From positions 62,001-126,000 of the forward strand of contig JACKDM010000005.1 of the NCBI GenBank assembly GCA_020633515.1: a stretch of DNA of 64,000 nucleotides, given 5' to 3'. Positions 1 to 7,850 of this stretch are shown here, piece by piece. Position numbers and translations under genes: made by a program. Source of the DNA: Myxococcales bacterium (lineage in GTDB: Bacteria; Myxococcota; Bradymonadia; UBA7976; UBA1532). Within the stretch, counting starts at the first letter, position 1; each line of letters opens with the position of its first letter. Below the pieces are notes generated by a model that was given only the letters and a program-made list of their open reading frames with translations, had not been told where the DNA came from and did no database searches.

Positions 1-179
1 CAGTTGAGGCTCGAGAAGGCGAAGAGGGTGAGGTGGGAGATGCCCGTCTTGCGGGCGTGGCGCACGATGCGTCTGACCGCTTCGGCGCCCTCGACGTGAC
101 CGCGACCGCGGGGCAGGCCGCGCTGCTCGGCCCAGCGGCCATTGCCGTCCATGATGATCGCGAGGTGCTCGGGCTTCAT
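1..179 (-). CDS. uppS: Undecaprenyl diphosphate synthase, N-terminal part (cut by window edge)
   Basis: Makes the C55 undecaprenyl diphosphate carrier for cell-wall synthesis by cis-prenyl chain elongation in the cytoplasm. The 59 visible residues begin [20 protein letters not shown] and continue with [15 protein letters not shown]. The catalytic-loop signature MDGNGRW is complete, with its Asp at residue 11, and the downstream GH..GA segment matches the family. The ATG at 177-179 has a GGAGG six bases upstream (complement of 186-190), which fixes the start. Only about a quarter of a normal protein of about 250 residues is present. The rest lies beyond position 1. Family assignment is firm. 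Confidence 0.93.
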   Translation of the reverse strand, partial: MKPEHLAIIMDGNGRWAEQRGLPRGRGHVEGAEAVRRIVRHARKTGISHLTLFAFSSLN

Positions 180-258
180 CGTCGTCCTCCGTGGGGGGAT
201 GCGCGGTCGACGGTCTCACGTCCAGATGAAAGCGGAATGAAACGACCGTGAAAGATGC

Positions 259-299
259 AAAAAGGCGCCGGATGGTGCCACCGGGCGCCGATCCGGCGC
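259..299 (-). terminator. Intrinsic terminator of the DUF4349 operon
   Basis: On the minus strand the nine-base arm at 299-291 pairs perfectly with 273-265. The loop contains further GC-rich pairing, and a run of five T follows (263-259). It lies 23 bases after the stop of the last gene of the operon (323-781). It is the clearest rho-independent terminator in the window. Confidence 0.8.
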
Positions 300-322
300 T
301 ACCGGGAAGCGAGGGCCCCGCG

Positions 323-781
323 TCACTTGCGCCGCAGCGTGCGCAGCGACTGCTTGTACTCGGCCTCGACCGCCGCGAAGCGCTCGTAGGGGCCGGTCGC
401 CTCGACGAGCACGAGCTTGTCGCCGACGACGAAGACCGTCTCGCTCATGACCCAGTCCTCGGCGCCGTAGGGCAGCACGAAGTCGAGGGTGCAGCCCTTC
501 CAGCCGGCGGTGGTGGTGAAGCAGTCCTCGCGCGCGAAGGCGTAGCCGCGCTCGTCGAGGTGGCGCTTCATCGCGTCGACCCAGAACGGCAGATCGGCGC
601 GCGGCTCGTTGTCGACCTCGCGGGCGGCGACGCGCACGCCGTCGGCGGTGATGAGGCGCAGCCCGTCGGCCTCGTGGTAGCGGCGGAACGCGGCCGGCGC
701 GTCGATGCTGTGGTCGGCGCCGCAGCCGGCGAGCGCGGCGAGCGTGATCGCGGCGGTGAGGAGCCGGTCAGAAGCGCGCAT
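323..781 (-). CDS. Small lipoprotein resembling the C-terminal domain of the DUF4349 lipoprotein upstream
   Basis: A 152-residue predicted lipoprotein. The first 20 residues form a signal peptide ending in the lipobox LAGC (Cys20), so it should be acylated and envelope-anchored. The mature part shares the segment EVDNEPRAD followed by a Trp and a helix with residues about 255-382 of the product of 1442-2590, where the matching stretch reads EVDNEPRGD. I therefore read it as a stand-alone paralogue of that domain. No enzymatic motif is visible and the function is unknown. The start at 781 is chosen because it gives a good signal peptide; a longer in-frame reading would bury it. It overlaps the end of the upstream gene by 14 bases, suggesting translational coupling. 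Confidence 0.75.
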   Translation of the reverse strand: MRASDRLLTAAITLAALAGCGADHSIDAPAAFRRYHEADGLRLITADGVRVAAREVDNEPRADLPFWVDAMKRHLDERGYAFAREDCFTTTAGWKGCTLDFVLPYGAEDWVMSETVFVVGDKLVLVEATGPYERFAAVEAEYKQSLRTLRRK

Positions 782-1439
782 CGAACTGTTCCAGGTCGAC
801 GGTGTTGAGCCACTCGAAGGGCGAGCGCACATAGACGATGCGCTCCCGCTCGCGGAACTCGAAGGCGACGTCGACGACCGCGTGCGCCGCCCGCGCCCGC
901 TCGACCCGCAGCCGCCCGGCGATGCCCTCCATCTCGGCGACGATCCCGCTCATGCTCTGCTCGATCCGCAGCGTCGCCGCCGCGTCGGCGCCGTCGACGA
1001 GCTGCCGCAGCCGGTCGAAGATCTCGCGCTTGCTGCGCAGCAGCGCCTCGAGCTGCGCGATCTCGCCGGTGAGGTCGGCGCGTTCGAGGGTCTTCTCGAT
1101 GACGATCCCGGCGGCGGTGACCCGGTCGAGCGTCGGCGCGAGCGCCTCGGGCGGGACCTTGAGCACGAGGCGGCGATCTTCGACGAGCACCGGGAAGCCG
1201 CCCGCGGGCGCGGCGGCCTCGATGAGCCGGCGGCGGACCTCGTCGGGGTGCACGACCTTGAGCGTGACCCGCGCGGTGAGCGCGGTGGCGCGGGCGGCGG
1301 CGGGCTGAGCGGCGGGCTGAGCGGCGGGGGTGGCGGGCTGAGCTGCGGGCGCGGCGGCCGGCGCGGCGGCGGGTGCCACGGGCTGGGCGAGCGCGGCGGG
1401 CGCGGCGAGCAGGGCGAGGGCGAGGGCGAGCGTCTTCAT
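768..1439 (-). CDS. Secreted DUF4349-like protein
   Basis: A 223-residue protein. It has a signal peptide (MKTLALALALLAAPAALAQ), an Ala/Pro/Gln-rich linker to about residue 60, and then a region resembling the DUF4349 part of the neighbouring lipoprotein: a beta segment ending in LVLKVPPEAL, a DLTGEIAQLEALLRSK helical stretch, and a C-terminal strand with FEFRERERIVYVRSPFEWL. The neighbour has VVVHRSPFPWI at the equivalent place. The long helices suggest a coiled coil. No catalytic residues are recognisable. The ATG lies two bases after the upstream stop (1442-1444), as expected for one operon. Function unknown, probably envelope-structural. Confidence 0.72.
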   Translation of the reverse strand: MKTLALALALLAAPAALAQPVAPAAAPAAAPAAQPATPAAQPAAQPAAARATALTARVTLKVVHPDEVRRRLIEAAAPAGGFPVLVEDRRLVLKVPPEALAPTLDRVTAAGIVIEKTLERADLTGEIAQLEALLRSKREIFDRLRQLVDGADAAATLRIEQSMSGIVAEMEGIAGRLRVERARAAHAVVDVAFEFRERERIVYVRSPFEWLNTVDLEQFDARF

Positions 1440-1441
1440 CG

Positions 1442-2590
1442 TCACTCCGCGCGGAAGCCGTCGAGGGCGGCGAGCACCGCCGCGCGGTGGCGGTCGAGCG
1501 CGGCCGGATCGGGGAAGAAGCCCTCGACCACGAAGACGTCGTCGCCCTTCGTCGCCACGCCCACCAGCCAGCCGCGCGGCTCGACGTCCTTCTCCCGCGC
1601 GATCATCCAGTGCAGCCCGCCCGCGGCCCCGGCGGCGGTGATCTCCTCGTCGCGGCCTTCGAGCTCGTGCCGGATCGCCGCCGCCCACCACGCCGCGTCG
1701 CCGCGCGGCTCGTTGTCGACCTCCGAGATCCGCAGCACCGAGGTGTCCGACGCCCGCGCCTGCCAGCCGTCGGCGCTCTCGATCCGCACGAAGCCGGCGG
1801 GCACGGGCAGCGCGGCGTCGTCGGTCTCGGGCAGCGCCTCGTGGTGCGCCGCCATGCGCCGGATCCAGGGGAACGGCGAGCGGTGCACGACGACCCGGTT
1901 CTCGGCGGTGACTGGCTCGAGCTCGATGGTGATGGTGTAGTAGGCCACGAGGTTCTGCAGCGTCGCGAGCCGCGACGACATCGACTCGATCTGCTCGGTG
2001 AGGCGCTTGATCTCTTGCAGGATCCGCAGCCGCTCGTCGGTGTCGCGGGCCGTCTCGAGGAGCGCGAGCAGGCGGTCGCGGGTGCGGTGGGCGACGGCGA
2101 GGCGGCCTTCGAGGTCGAGGAACTGCGCGGTGACGTCGAGCGCCTTGACCTGCCGGGCGAGCACGTCGCCGACCTCGGCGAGCCGGTTCATCGCGGCGTC
2201 GAAGTCGCCGCCGGGGATCCGCACGACCATGACCGTCTTGCTGAGCGACTCGACGTAGCCGCCGGCGGCCTCGACCCGGGCGGTGAGCGCGTCGACGGCG
2301 TCGAGCAGCCGGCGCACCCGCAGCCGCAGGAAGCCGAGGTAGACGACCTGGCGGGCGGTCATGCCCTTGGCGTCGGGCTCGGCGATCGCGATGTCCTTGC
2401 TGGGCGCGGGCTCGCTGTAGAGCTTGGGGGCCTCGGCCGACTTGGAGAAGTACGACGAGGCGCTGCCAGCCGCGACGTCGGCGGGCATCATCATCGGCGC
2501 GTGCTGCGCGGGCGCGCCGCCGCAGGCGACGAGCAGCGCGGCGAGCAGCGGGGCGGCGAGGAGCGGGGCGAAGGGGCGGATGCGGCGCAT
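1442..2590 (-). CDS. DUF4349 domain lipoprotein with an extra C-terminal domain
   Basis: A 382-residue predicted lipoprotein whose lipobox ends LLVAC (Cys23). Residues about 85-235 match the DUF4349 pattern: a gGYVES segment, VRIPGGDFDAAM, a DVTAQFLDLEGRL stretch and a long amphipathic helix pair before a final beta strand. DUF4349 proteins are envelope proteins of unknown biochemical role. Residues about 255-382 form a second domain that is found again alone in the gene at 323-781, while the DUF4349 part is found again alone at 768-1439. The gene is third in a four-gene minus-strand operon and starts 12 bases after the stop of its upstream neighbour. Confidence 0.82.
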   Translation of the reverse strand: MRRIRPFAPLLAAPLLAALLVACGGAPAQHAPMMMPADVAAGSASSYFSKSAEAPKLYSEPAPSKDIAIAEPDAKGMTARQVVYLGFLRLRVRRLLDAVDALTARVEAAGGYVESLSKTVMVVRIPGGDFDAAMNRLAEVGDVLARQVKALDVTAQFLDLEGRLAVAHRTRDRLLALLETARDTDERLRILQEIKRLTEQIESMSSRLATLQNLVAYYTITIELEPVTAENRVVVHRSPFPWIRRMAAHHEALPETDDAALPVPAGFVRIESADGWQARASDTSVLRISEVDNEPRGDAAWWAAAIRHELEGRDEEITAAGAAGGLHWMIAREKDVEPRGWLVGVATKGDDVFVVEGFFPDPAALDRHRAAVLAALDGFRAE

Positions 2591-2602
2591 GATGCCGCCA
2601 CT

Positions 2603-4231
2603 CTACCGCCGTCGGCGGCGGGCGTCAGCGAGCATGAGCAGGAGAATGAAGACCCCGGGCGCGGCGGGGCCGCCGGGCGCGGCGCGGCAGCCGTCGCCGC
2701 TCGTGGCGGGCGCGGCGTCGGGGAGCCGGGCGTCGGAGACCCGGGCGTCGAGCGGCGGCGCGGTGTCGGGCGAACCCCCGTCGGGCGGCGCCGCGTCGGG
2801 CACCCCGGCGTCGGCGACCGCGGCGTCGACCCCGCCGTCGAGCGGCGTCAGCACGTACTCGGCCGGCTGCGCGCACAGCTCGATCAGATCGGGCGCCGGC
2901 GGCGGCTGGCCGCACGCCTCGGGCGGCACCATCAACCCCGGACACAGCCCCGCGCAGCACCGCCGCGCCCGCTCGGCCGGGTTGCAGTCCCAGCGCTCGT
3001 CGGCCGCCTCGTAGCGCAACAGCCGCGGCGTCCAGGTGCGGCCGAGATCGGCGCTGTGCGCGATCGCCCATGGCGCGCCGAAGTACGGGTCGCGGCAGCC
3101 CCACAGCCGCCCGTCGGGCCCGGTGACGAGGCAGCGCGGCGCCGGCTCCTCGTCGGTCGCCACCCACGAGCGCCCCCGATCGGCGCTCCGCTTCGGCGGG
3201 CGCACCGGGCCGCCGATCAGCGCCTCGTCGCTCGCCGGGTCGAAGACGAGCAAGAGCCCGAAGTCGTTGATCCGCCCGACCTCCGCCCAGCGCGCGCCCG
3301 CGTCGGTCGAGCGGAGGATGATCGTCTCGGGGATGCCCTCGACCGCGGCGAAGACGACGTCGCGATCGGCGGGGTCGACCTCGAGCAGCCGGAAGTCGTC
3401 GGGCCCCGACGCGACCGCCGGGTCGCCCTGCGGGAGCGGCGTGAAGCTCACCCCGCCGTCGTCGCTGCGCAACAGCCCGTGCGAGTGGGTGACGTAGACC
3501 CGCGCCGGGTCGAGCGGGTGGCGCACGATCCGGCGCACGAAGCCGCGCAGCCCGAGCCCGGCGCCGGTCCAGGTCGCGCCGCCGTCGTGCGATCGGAAGA
3601 CGTCGTTGGCGACATCGAGCGAGGCGGTGCCGGTCAACAGGTCATCGGAGAGCGGGTGGTCGAAGAGCCCGATCACGCGGTGCACGCCCACCGGGCCGTC
3701 GACGCGCGCGAAGCCGCAGCCGCCGTCGCGGGTCACGTAGAGCCCGTGGCTCGTCGCGACCCGCCAGTGCGCCGGCTCGGCCGGGTCGATCCACAGCCCG
3801 CGCACCCCCGCGCTCGGCGCGATCGCGTCCTCGCACAGCCAGCGGAAGCGGCCCTTGGGCTCGGCGAAGATCCCCTGCCCGTCGGTGAGCACCCACACCG
3901 CGTCGGCGGCGCCGGGCGCGAAGGTGATCACGAGCGCCCGCGGCTGCTCGGCGTGCGCGGCGGCGGGGCGGGCGGCGAGCGCGAGCGCGAAGACGACGCC
4001 GACCGCGCCGACGAGCAGGCTCGCGACGCCGCCGACGATCGCCGGCCCGACGCCGAGGCCGGCGCGGCGGTAGAGGCGGGCGTCGTGCACCGCGAGCCCG
4101 ACGCCGGCGGCGATCACCGCGGCGGCGGCGCCGAGCGCGAGCTTGGGGGCGACGAAGAGCGAGAGCGTCACCGCGGTGGCCCCGAGGGCCGGGATCGCGA
4201 GCGCGCGGGGGTAGGGGGAGGCGGTGTTCAC
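2603..4231 (-). CDS. Membrane-anchored BNR-repeat protein with MYXO-CTERM tail
   Basis: A 542-residue protein read from a GTG at 4229-4231. The first 90 residues are three hydrophobic segments with short loops. The exported body contains at least five BNR/sialidase-type repeats of the form S-x-D-x-G-x-x-(W/F), for example FRSHDGGATW, LRSDDGGVSF and AHSADLGRTW, which imply a beta-propeller. A low-complexity Asp/Ala/Pro stretch follows. The C-terminus is SGDGCRAAPGG, a hydrophobic span and a final RRRRR, i.e. a MYXO-CTERM sorting signal for surface attachment. Asp-box propellers can be sialidases, but no catalytic set is evident, so I do not call an enzyme. It is the first gene of the operon. 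The start could be internal, since no ATG is available near the N-terminus. Confidence 0.78.
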   Translation of the reverse strand: MNTASPYPRALAIPALGATAVTLSLFVAPKLALGAAAAVIAAGVGLAVHDARLYRRAGLGVGPAIVGGVASLLVGAVGVVFALALAARPAAAHAEQPRALVITFAPGAADAVWVLTDGQGIFAEPKGRFRWLCEDAIAPSAGVRGLWIDPAEPAHWRVATSHGLYVTRDGGCGFARVDGPVGVHRVIGLFDHPLSDDLLTGTASLDVANDVFRSHDGGATWTGAGLGLRGFVRRIVRHPLDPARVYVTHSHGLLRSDDGGVSFTPLPQGDPAVASGPDDFRLLEVDPADRDVVFAAVEGIPETIILRSTDAGARWAEVGRINDFGLLLVFDPASDEALIGGPVRPPKRSADRGRSWVATDEEPAPRCLVTGPDGRLWGCRDPYFGAPWAIAHSADLGRTWTPRLLRYEAADERWDCNPAERARRCCAGLCPGLMVPPEACGQPPPAPDLIELCAQPAEYVLTPLDGGVDAAVADAGVPDAAPPDGGSPDTAPPLDARVSDARLPDAAPATSGDGCRAAPGGPAAPGVFILLLMLADARRRRR

Positions 4232-4367
4232 CGCGCGAGGGTAGGCAACGCGGCCGGTCGCTGTCGAGGCGGGCGCGGCGGAGGGGCGCGCAGAGGCCGG
4301 TCCGACCTGCCCATGCGGGGTGATCCGAAGGGTGACGCGGCGGATGCAATGCGGTGTGATGTCAGGA

Positions 4368-4382
4368 GCATTGTAACAACGC
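4368..4382. promoter_or_regulatory. Candidate TetR operator
   Basis: The 15-base site GCATTGTAACAACGC is an imperfect dyad in which six of seven base pairs match around a central A. It lies 35 bases before the TetR gene start, in the divergent gap with the minus-strand operon. This is the usual place for an autoregulatory TetR site. The assignment is by position and symmetry only. Confidence 0.4.
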
Positions 4383-4417
4383 GCCCCGGGGTTCACTCTC
4401 TCTCCATGGAGGCCTGA

Positions 4418-5062
4418 ATGGCGAGACCGAGCGGGACGCGCAACCCCGGGTACGACGAGAAGCGCCGCAGCCTCGCGCGGGCGGCGATGGAGCCCATCTT
4501 CGACCTCGGCGGCCTGCCGTTGAGCCTGCGCCAGACCGCGCGGGCGGCCGGCGTGAGCGTGCCGACGATGCGCCACTACTTCGGCGACCTCGATGGCGTC
4601 GTCGCCGCGGTCTTCGAGCTGATCGAAGAAGACGGCGAGCGCTTCCGCCAGCGGGCGGCGAGCGAGGGCGACGAGCCGCCGGGCTTCGCCGAGTCGGTGC
4701 GCTGGCTCGTCGACTTCCTGCGCAAGGGCTGGAACGCCGGCCTCGACACCCTGCACGCCGGCGGCATCGCGCGCGGCCTCGAGAGCCGCGACCGGGGGCA
4801 GAGCTACGTCGAGGGGCTCCTCGAGCCGATGCTGCAAGCCGCCGAGTCGCGGTTGCAGCGCCACCAGGAGCGCGGCGAGATGATCGAGTGCGACCTGCGC
4901 TTCGCGGCGCTCTCGCTGATGTCGCCGGTGCTGCTCGCGCTCTTGCACCAGCAGGGCCTCGCCGGGAGCCGCTGCCGGCCGATGAACATCACCGCGTTCA
5001 TCGACGCGCACGTCGAGGGCTTCCTCCGCAGCCACGGCGCCATGAAGCCGTCACCGGGCTGA
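4418..5062 (+). CDS. TetR/AcrR family transcriptional regulator
   Basis: A 214-residue one-component repressor. The N-terminal DNA-binding domain has the canonical helix-turn-helix LSLRQTARAAGVSVPTMRHY followed by F.DLDGVVAAVFE, at residues about 30-65. The remaining helices form the variable ligand-binding and dimerisation domain, which gives no clue to the ligand. The start has a GGAGG (4408-4412) five bases upstream. It is divergent from the envelope operon ending at 4231 and 68 bases upstream of the aminotransferase gene, so either could be a target. A dyad at 4368-4382 is the best operator candidate. Confidence 0.9.
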   Translation: MARPSGTRNPGYDEKRRSLARAAMEPIFDLGGLPLSLRQTARAAGVSVPTMRHYFGDLDGVVAAVFELIEEDGERFRQRAASEGDEPPGFAESVRWLVDFLRKGWNAGLDTLHAGGIARGLESRDRGQSYVEGLLEPMLQAAESRLQRHQERGEMIECDLRFAALSLMSPVLLALLHQQGLAGSRCRPMNITAFIDAHVEGFLRSHGAMKPSPG

Positions 5063-5130
5063 CACGCTTGCCGTCGCCCGGCGCTCGCGGTTGAATGGCC
5101 GCCTCGTGTCATGGCGACACCGGAGGCCCC

Positions 5131-6474
5131 GTGAAGCAAAGCCCGACCCTGCCCCCCTTCGAGCACACGCCCCACCCCTACGACGGCCCGAGCAAGGACG
5201 AGGTCGTCGCGCTGCGGCGCCGCTACCTCAGCCCCTCGCTGCTGACCTACTACCGCGACCCGGTCATGATCGTCGAAGGCCGGATGCAGTACGTCTGGGA
5301 CGAGACCGGCCGCCGCTACCTCGACGGCTTCGCCGGGATCGCGACCATCAGCGCCGGCCACTGCCACCCCAAGGTCACCGCCGTCGCCCGCGCGCAGCTC
5401 GAGCGCCTCCAGCACGCGACGACCATCTACCTGCACCCCGCGCTCGCCGAGTTCGGCAAGGCGCTCGCCGACACGCTCCCCGACGGGCTCGACGTCTGCT
5501 ACTTCCTCAACAGCGGCAGCGAGGCCAACGAGCTCGCGATCACGATGAGCCGGGCCTACACCGGCAACTACGACGTCATCGCGCTCCGCAACGCCTACCA
5601 CGGGATCTCGCCCGGCGCGATGGCGCTCACCGCGCACAGCACCTGGAAGCAGAACGTGCCCCACGGCTTCGGCGTGCAGCACGCGATCCTGCCCGACCGC
5701 TACCGCGGGCCCTTCGGCTACGACGACCCCGACGCCGGCCGCAAGTACGCCGCCGACGTCGCCGATCTCGCGCAGTACGGCACCACCGGCGCGCTCGCCG
5801 CCTTCATCTGCGAGCCGATCCAGGGCGTCGGCGGCGCGGTCGAGATGCCGCCCGGCTACCTGCCGGCGGTCTACGAGATCGTGCGCAAGCGCGGCGGGCT
5901 CTGCATCGCCGACGAGGTGCAGACGGGCTTCGCGCGCACCGGCCAGCGCTTCTGGGGCTTCCAGAGCCACGGCGTCGTGCCCGACATCGTCACCATGGCC
6001 AAGGGCATCGGCAACGGCGCCCCGCTCTCGTGCATGGTCACCCGCCGCGAGGTCGCCGACGCGCTGACGAAGCGGGTCCACTTCAACACCTTCGCCGGCA
6101 ACCCCGTCTCGGCCGCGCAGGGGCTCGCGAGCCTGCGGGTGCTCGTCGACGAGGACTACGTCGGCCACGTCGGCCGCGTCGGCGCCCGGCTCCACGCGGG
6201 GCTGCGCCGCCTGCAGGAGAAGCACGCGATCATCGGCGACGTGCGCGGACAGGGCCTCATGACCGGCGTCGAGCTCGTCGAGGACCGCGGCACCAAGGCG
6301 CCCGCGACCGCCGCGACCGCCGAGCTGCTCGAACGCTGCAAGGAACACGGCTTCCTCGTCGGCAAGGGCGGCTTCTTCGGCAACGTCGTCCGCGTCAAGC
6401 CGCCGCTCTGCATCAGCGAGGACGACATCGACTTCATCCTCGACCTCTTCGACACGCTCCTGCCCGCGCTCTGA
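5131..6474 (+). CDS. Class III aminotransferase (alanine-glyoxylate aminotransferase 2-like)
   Basis: A 447-residue pyridoxal-phosphate enzyme. Typical class III features are FLNSGSEANELAI (phosphate-binding Gly-Ser-Glu), NAYHGISPGAM, the ADEVQTGFARTG block with the cofactor-contacting Asp-Glu, and MAKGIGNGAPLS, whose Lys291 should form the Schiff base. Overall wording is closest to AGXT2-type alanine/beta-amino-acid:glyoxylate or pyruvate aminotransferases and to phosphoethanolamine phospholyases. Substrate cannot be decided from sequence. The GTG at 5131 is preferred over an in-frame ATG at 5095 because GGAGG (5122-5126) sits just upstream of it. It probably stands under its own promoter or is co-transcribed with the TetR gene. 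Confidence 0.88.
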   Translation: MKQSPTLPPFEHTPHPYDGPSKDEVVALRRRYLSPSLLTYYRDPVMIVEGRMQYVWDETGRRYLDGFAGIATISAGHCHPKVTAVARAQLERLQHATTIYLHPALAEFGKALADTLPDGLDVCYFLNSGSEANELAITMSRAYTGNYDVIALRNAYHGISPGAMALTAHSTWKQNVPHGFGVQHAILPDRYRGPFGYDDPDAGRKYAADVADLAQYGTTGALAAFICEPIQGVGGAVEMPPGYLPAVYEIVRKRGGLCIADEVQTGFARTGQRFWGFQSHGVVPDIVTMAKGIGNGAPLSCMVTRREVADALTKRVHFNTFAGNPVSAAQGLASLRVLVDEDYVGHVGRVGARLHAGLRRLQEKHAIIGDVRGQGLMTGVELVEDRGTKAPATAATAELLERCKEHGFLVGKGGFFGNVVRVKPPLCISEDDIDFILDLFDTLLPAL

Positions 6475-6504
6475 TCGCCCGCCCCTCGCCGCCACATCGG
6501 GTCC

Positions 6505-6534
6505 TTGTCGTCGCCTCGGTAAAAACGCCATGAT
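6505..6534 (+). promoter_or_regulatory. Candidate sigma-70-type promoter for the secreted protein gene
   Basis: TTGTCG (6505-6510), an 18-base spacer and CATGAT (6529-6534). The likely transcription start is near 6541, only about 20 bases before the ATG at 6560, with GGAGG at 6547-6551 in between. Found by eye only. Confidence 0.4.
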
Positions 6535-6559
6535 GCGCCCCGACCCGGAGGTGGAACCG

Positions 6560-7795
6560 ATGATGCGTGCGGTGGCACTCGGCGCGCTGGCCCTCGGCTG
6601 GCCCGCGCTGACCTCGGCCCAGGTGTGTGGCCCGACCCAGCAGACGATCGGCTGGTCGCAGCCCAACAAGGTCCCCATCACCAGCGACAACGCGGTGCGC
6701 TGGCCCACCGACGCCTCGCTCCGCATCGCCTACGGCGGCGCGTGGTGCCCGAGCGCCGAGCAGATCGAGCTCCTCGACGAAGCCGGCGCCCGCATCGCCG
6801 CGCAGGTCCGCATCCGCACCCCGTTCACGCTCGTGCCCAACGCCCCCGTCCCGCTCACCATGATCGAGATCGACCCGATCCCGACCCTCGAAGAGCGCGG
6901 CGACTACCGCCTCGTCGTGCGCCCGCCCGACCCCGCGCTCGTCGCCAACCGCGAATACACCGTCGAGTTCCGCACCCGCGGCGGCGTCAGCGACCCGTTC
7001 CCCGACTTCGAAGGCATCCGCGACGTCGCGCTCGACGGCCCGCCCTGCGGCGAGACCGGCTCGTTCCTCGCCGCCGACAACAACAACCCCGCCTGCCCGA
7101 TCCCCAACGCGCTGCGGCTCGTCATCACCTTCCAGCCGCTCGACCGCGCCGACGCCGCCTACGTCATCTACCGCACCTCGACGACCGGCCTCGACATGAA
7201 CGGCGAGCCGATCGACGAGCTCGTCGACGAGACCCCGATCCCGCTCCAGTACGAGAACGGCGCCCGCGACCTCTTCGGGACCGGCATCCTCGACCGCCAG
7301 GTGCGGCTGACGATGCCCTACTACCCGCTCCCCCGCCGCGACTGCTTCAGCGTGCGCGCGCTCGACGAGTGGGGCCGCGAGCGCGGCGACCTCGGCAACG
7401 AAGCGTGTGTCGACCTCGAGCGCTTCCCCTCACCGCCCGAGGTCCCCCCCGGCTGCACCCCGCAGAACACGCCGCCCTACCCCGAGCCGAGCCCGTTCGA
7501 AGCCAGCCCGCCGCAGCCCGGCCAGATGTGCGACAACCTCGGCCTCGAAGGCGCCGACCCCGACCGCCCGATCCCGCCCGTCGGCGAGGAGCCCGAGCCC
7601 GATCCGGGCGACGGCGGCGCCGGCGACGGCGGCGTGCCCGGCGGCGACGGGAGCGTCGGCGGCGACGGCGGCAGCGACGAGGACGGCGGCGGATCGAGCG
7701 GCTGCGCCGCGACCCCCCCCGCCGGCGACACCCCCGCCTTGCCGCTCGCGCTCCTCGCGCTCGCCGCCCTCGTGCGCCGCCGCCGCCACCGTTGA
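6560..7795 (+). CDS. Secreted MYXO-CTERM protein of unknown function
   Basis: A 411-residue exported protein. The ATG at 6560 follows GGAGG by eight bases and gives a signal peptide (AVALGALALGWPALTSAQ). The mature part has Ig/fibronectin-like beta segments (for example RIRTPFTLVPNAPV and YRLVVRPPDPALV) and a scattering of Cys residues. A Gly/Asp-rich linker of about 60 residues follows. It ends with SGCAATPPAGD, a hydrophobic span and RRRRHR, the MYXO-CTERM arrangement for surface sorting in myxobacteria. No enzyme motif is visible. The tandem Met-Met at the start makes the exact first residue uncertain by one codon. Confidence 0.78.
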   Translation: MMRAVALGALALGWPALTSAQVCGPTQQTIGWSQPNKVPITSDNAVRWPTDASLRIAYGGAWCPSAEQIELLDEAGARIAAQVRIRTPFTLVPNAPVPLTMIEIDPIPTLEERGDYRLVVRPPDPALVANREYTVEFRTRGGVSDPFPDFEGIRDVALDGPPCGETGSFLAADNNNPACPIPNALRLVITFQPLDRADAAYVIYRTSTTGLDMNGEPIDELVDETPIPLQYENGARDLFGTGILDRQVRLTMPYYPLPRRDCFSVRALDEWGRERGDLGNEACVDLERFPSPPEVPPGCTPQNTPPYPEPSPFEASPPQPGQMCDNLGLEGADPDRPIPPVGEEPEPDPGDGGAGDGGVPGGDGSVGGDGGSDEDGGGSSGCAATPPAGDTPALPLALLALAALVRRRRHR

Positions 7796-7850
7796 GCTGA
7801 GATCAGCCGAGCGCAGCGCAGCCGTCTCCCCCCTCCCCGAGAGAAGGTCC

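Noticed and set aside
1373..4417. A 1014-codon open frame on the plus strand
   Set aside because: Arg/Gly/Val-rich shadow of the minus-strand operon. The opposite frame has signal peptides, lipoboxes and BNR repeats.
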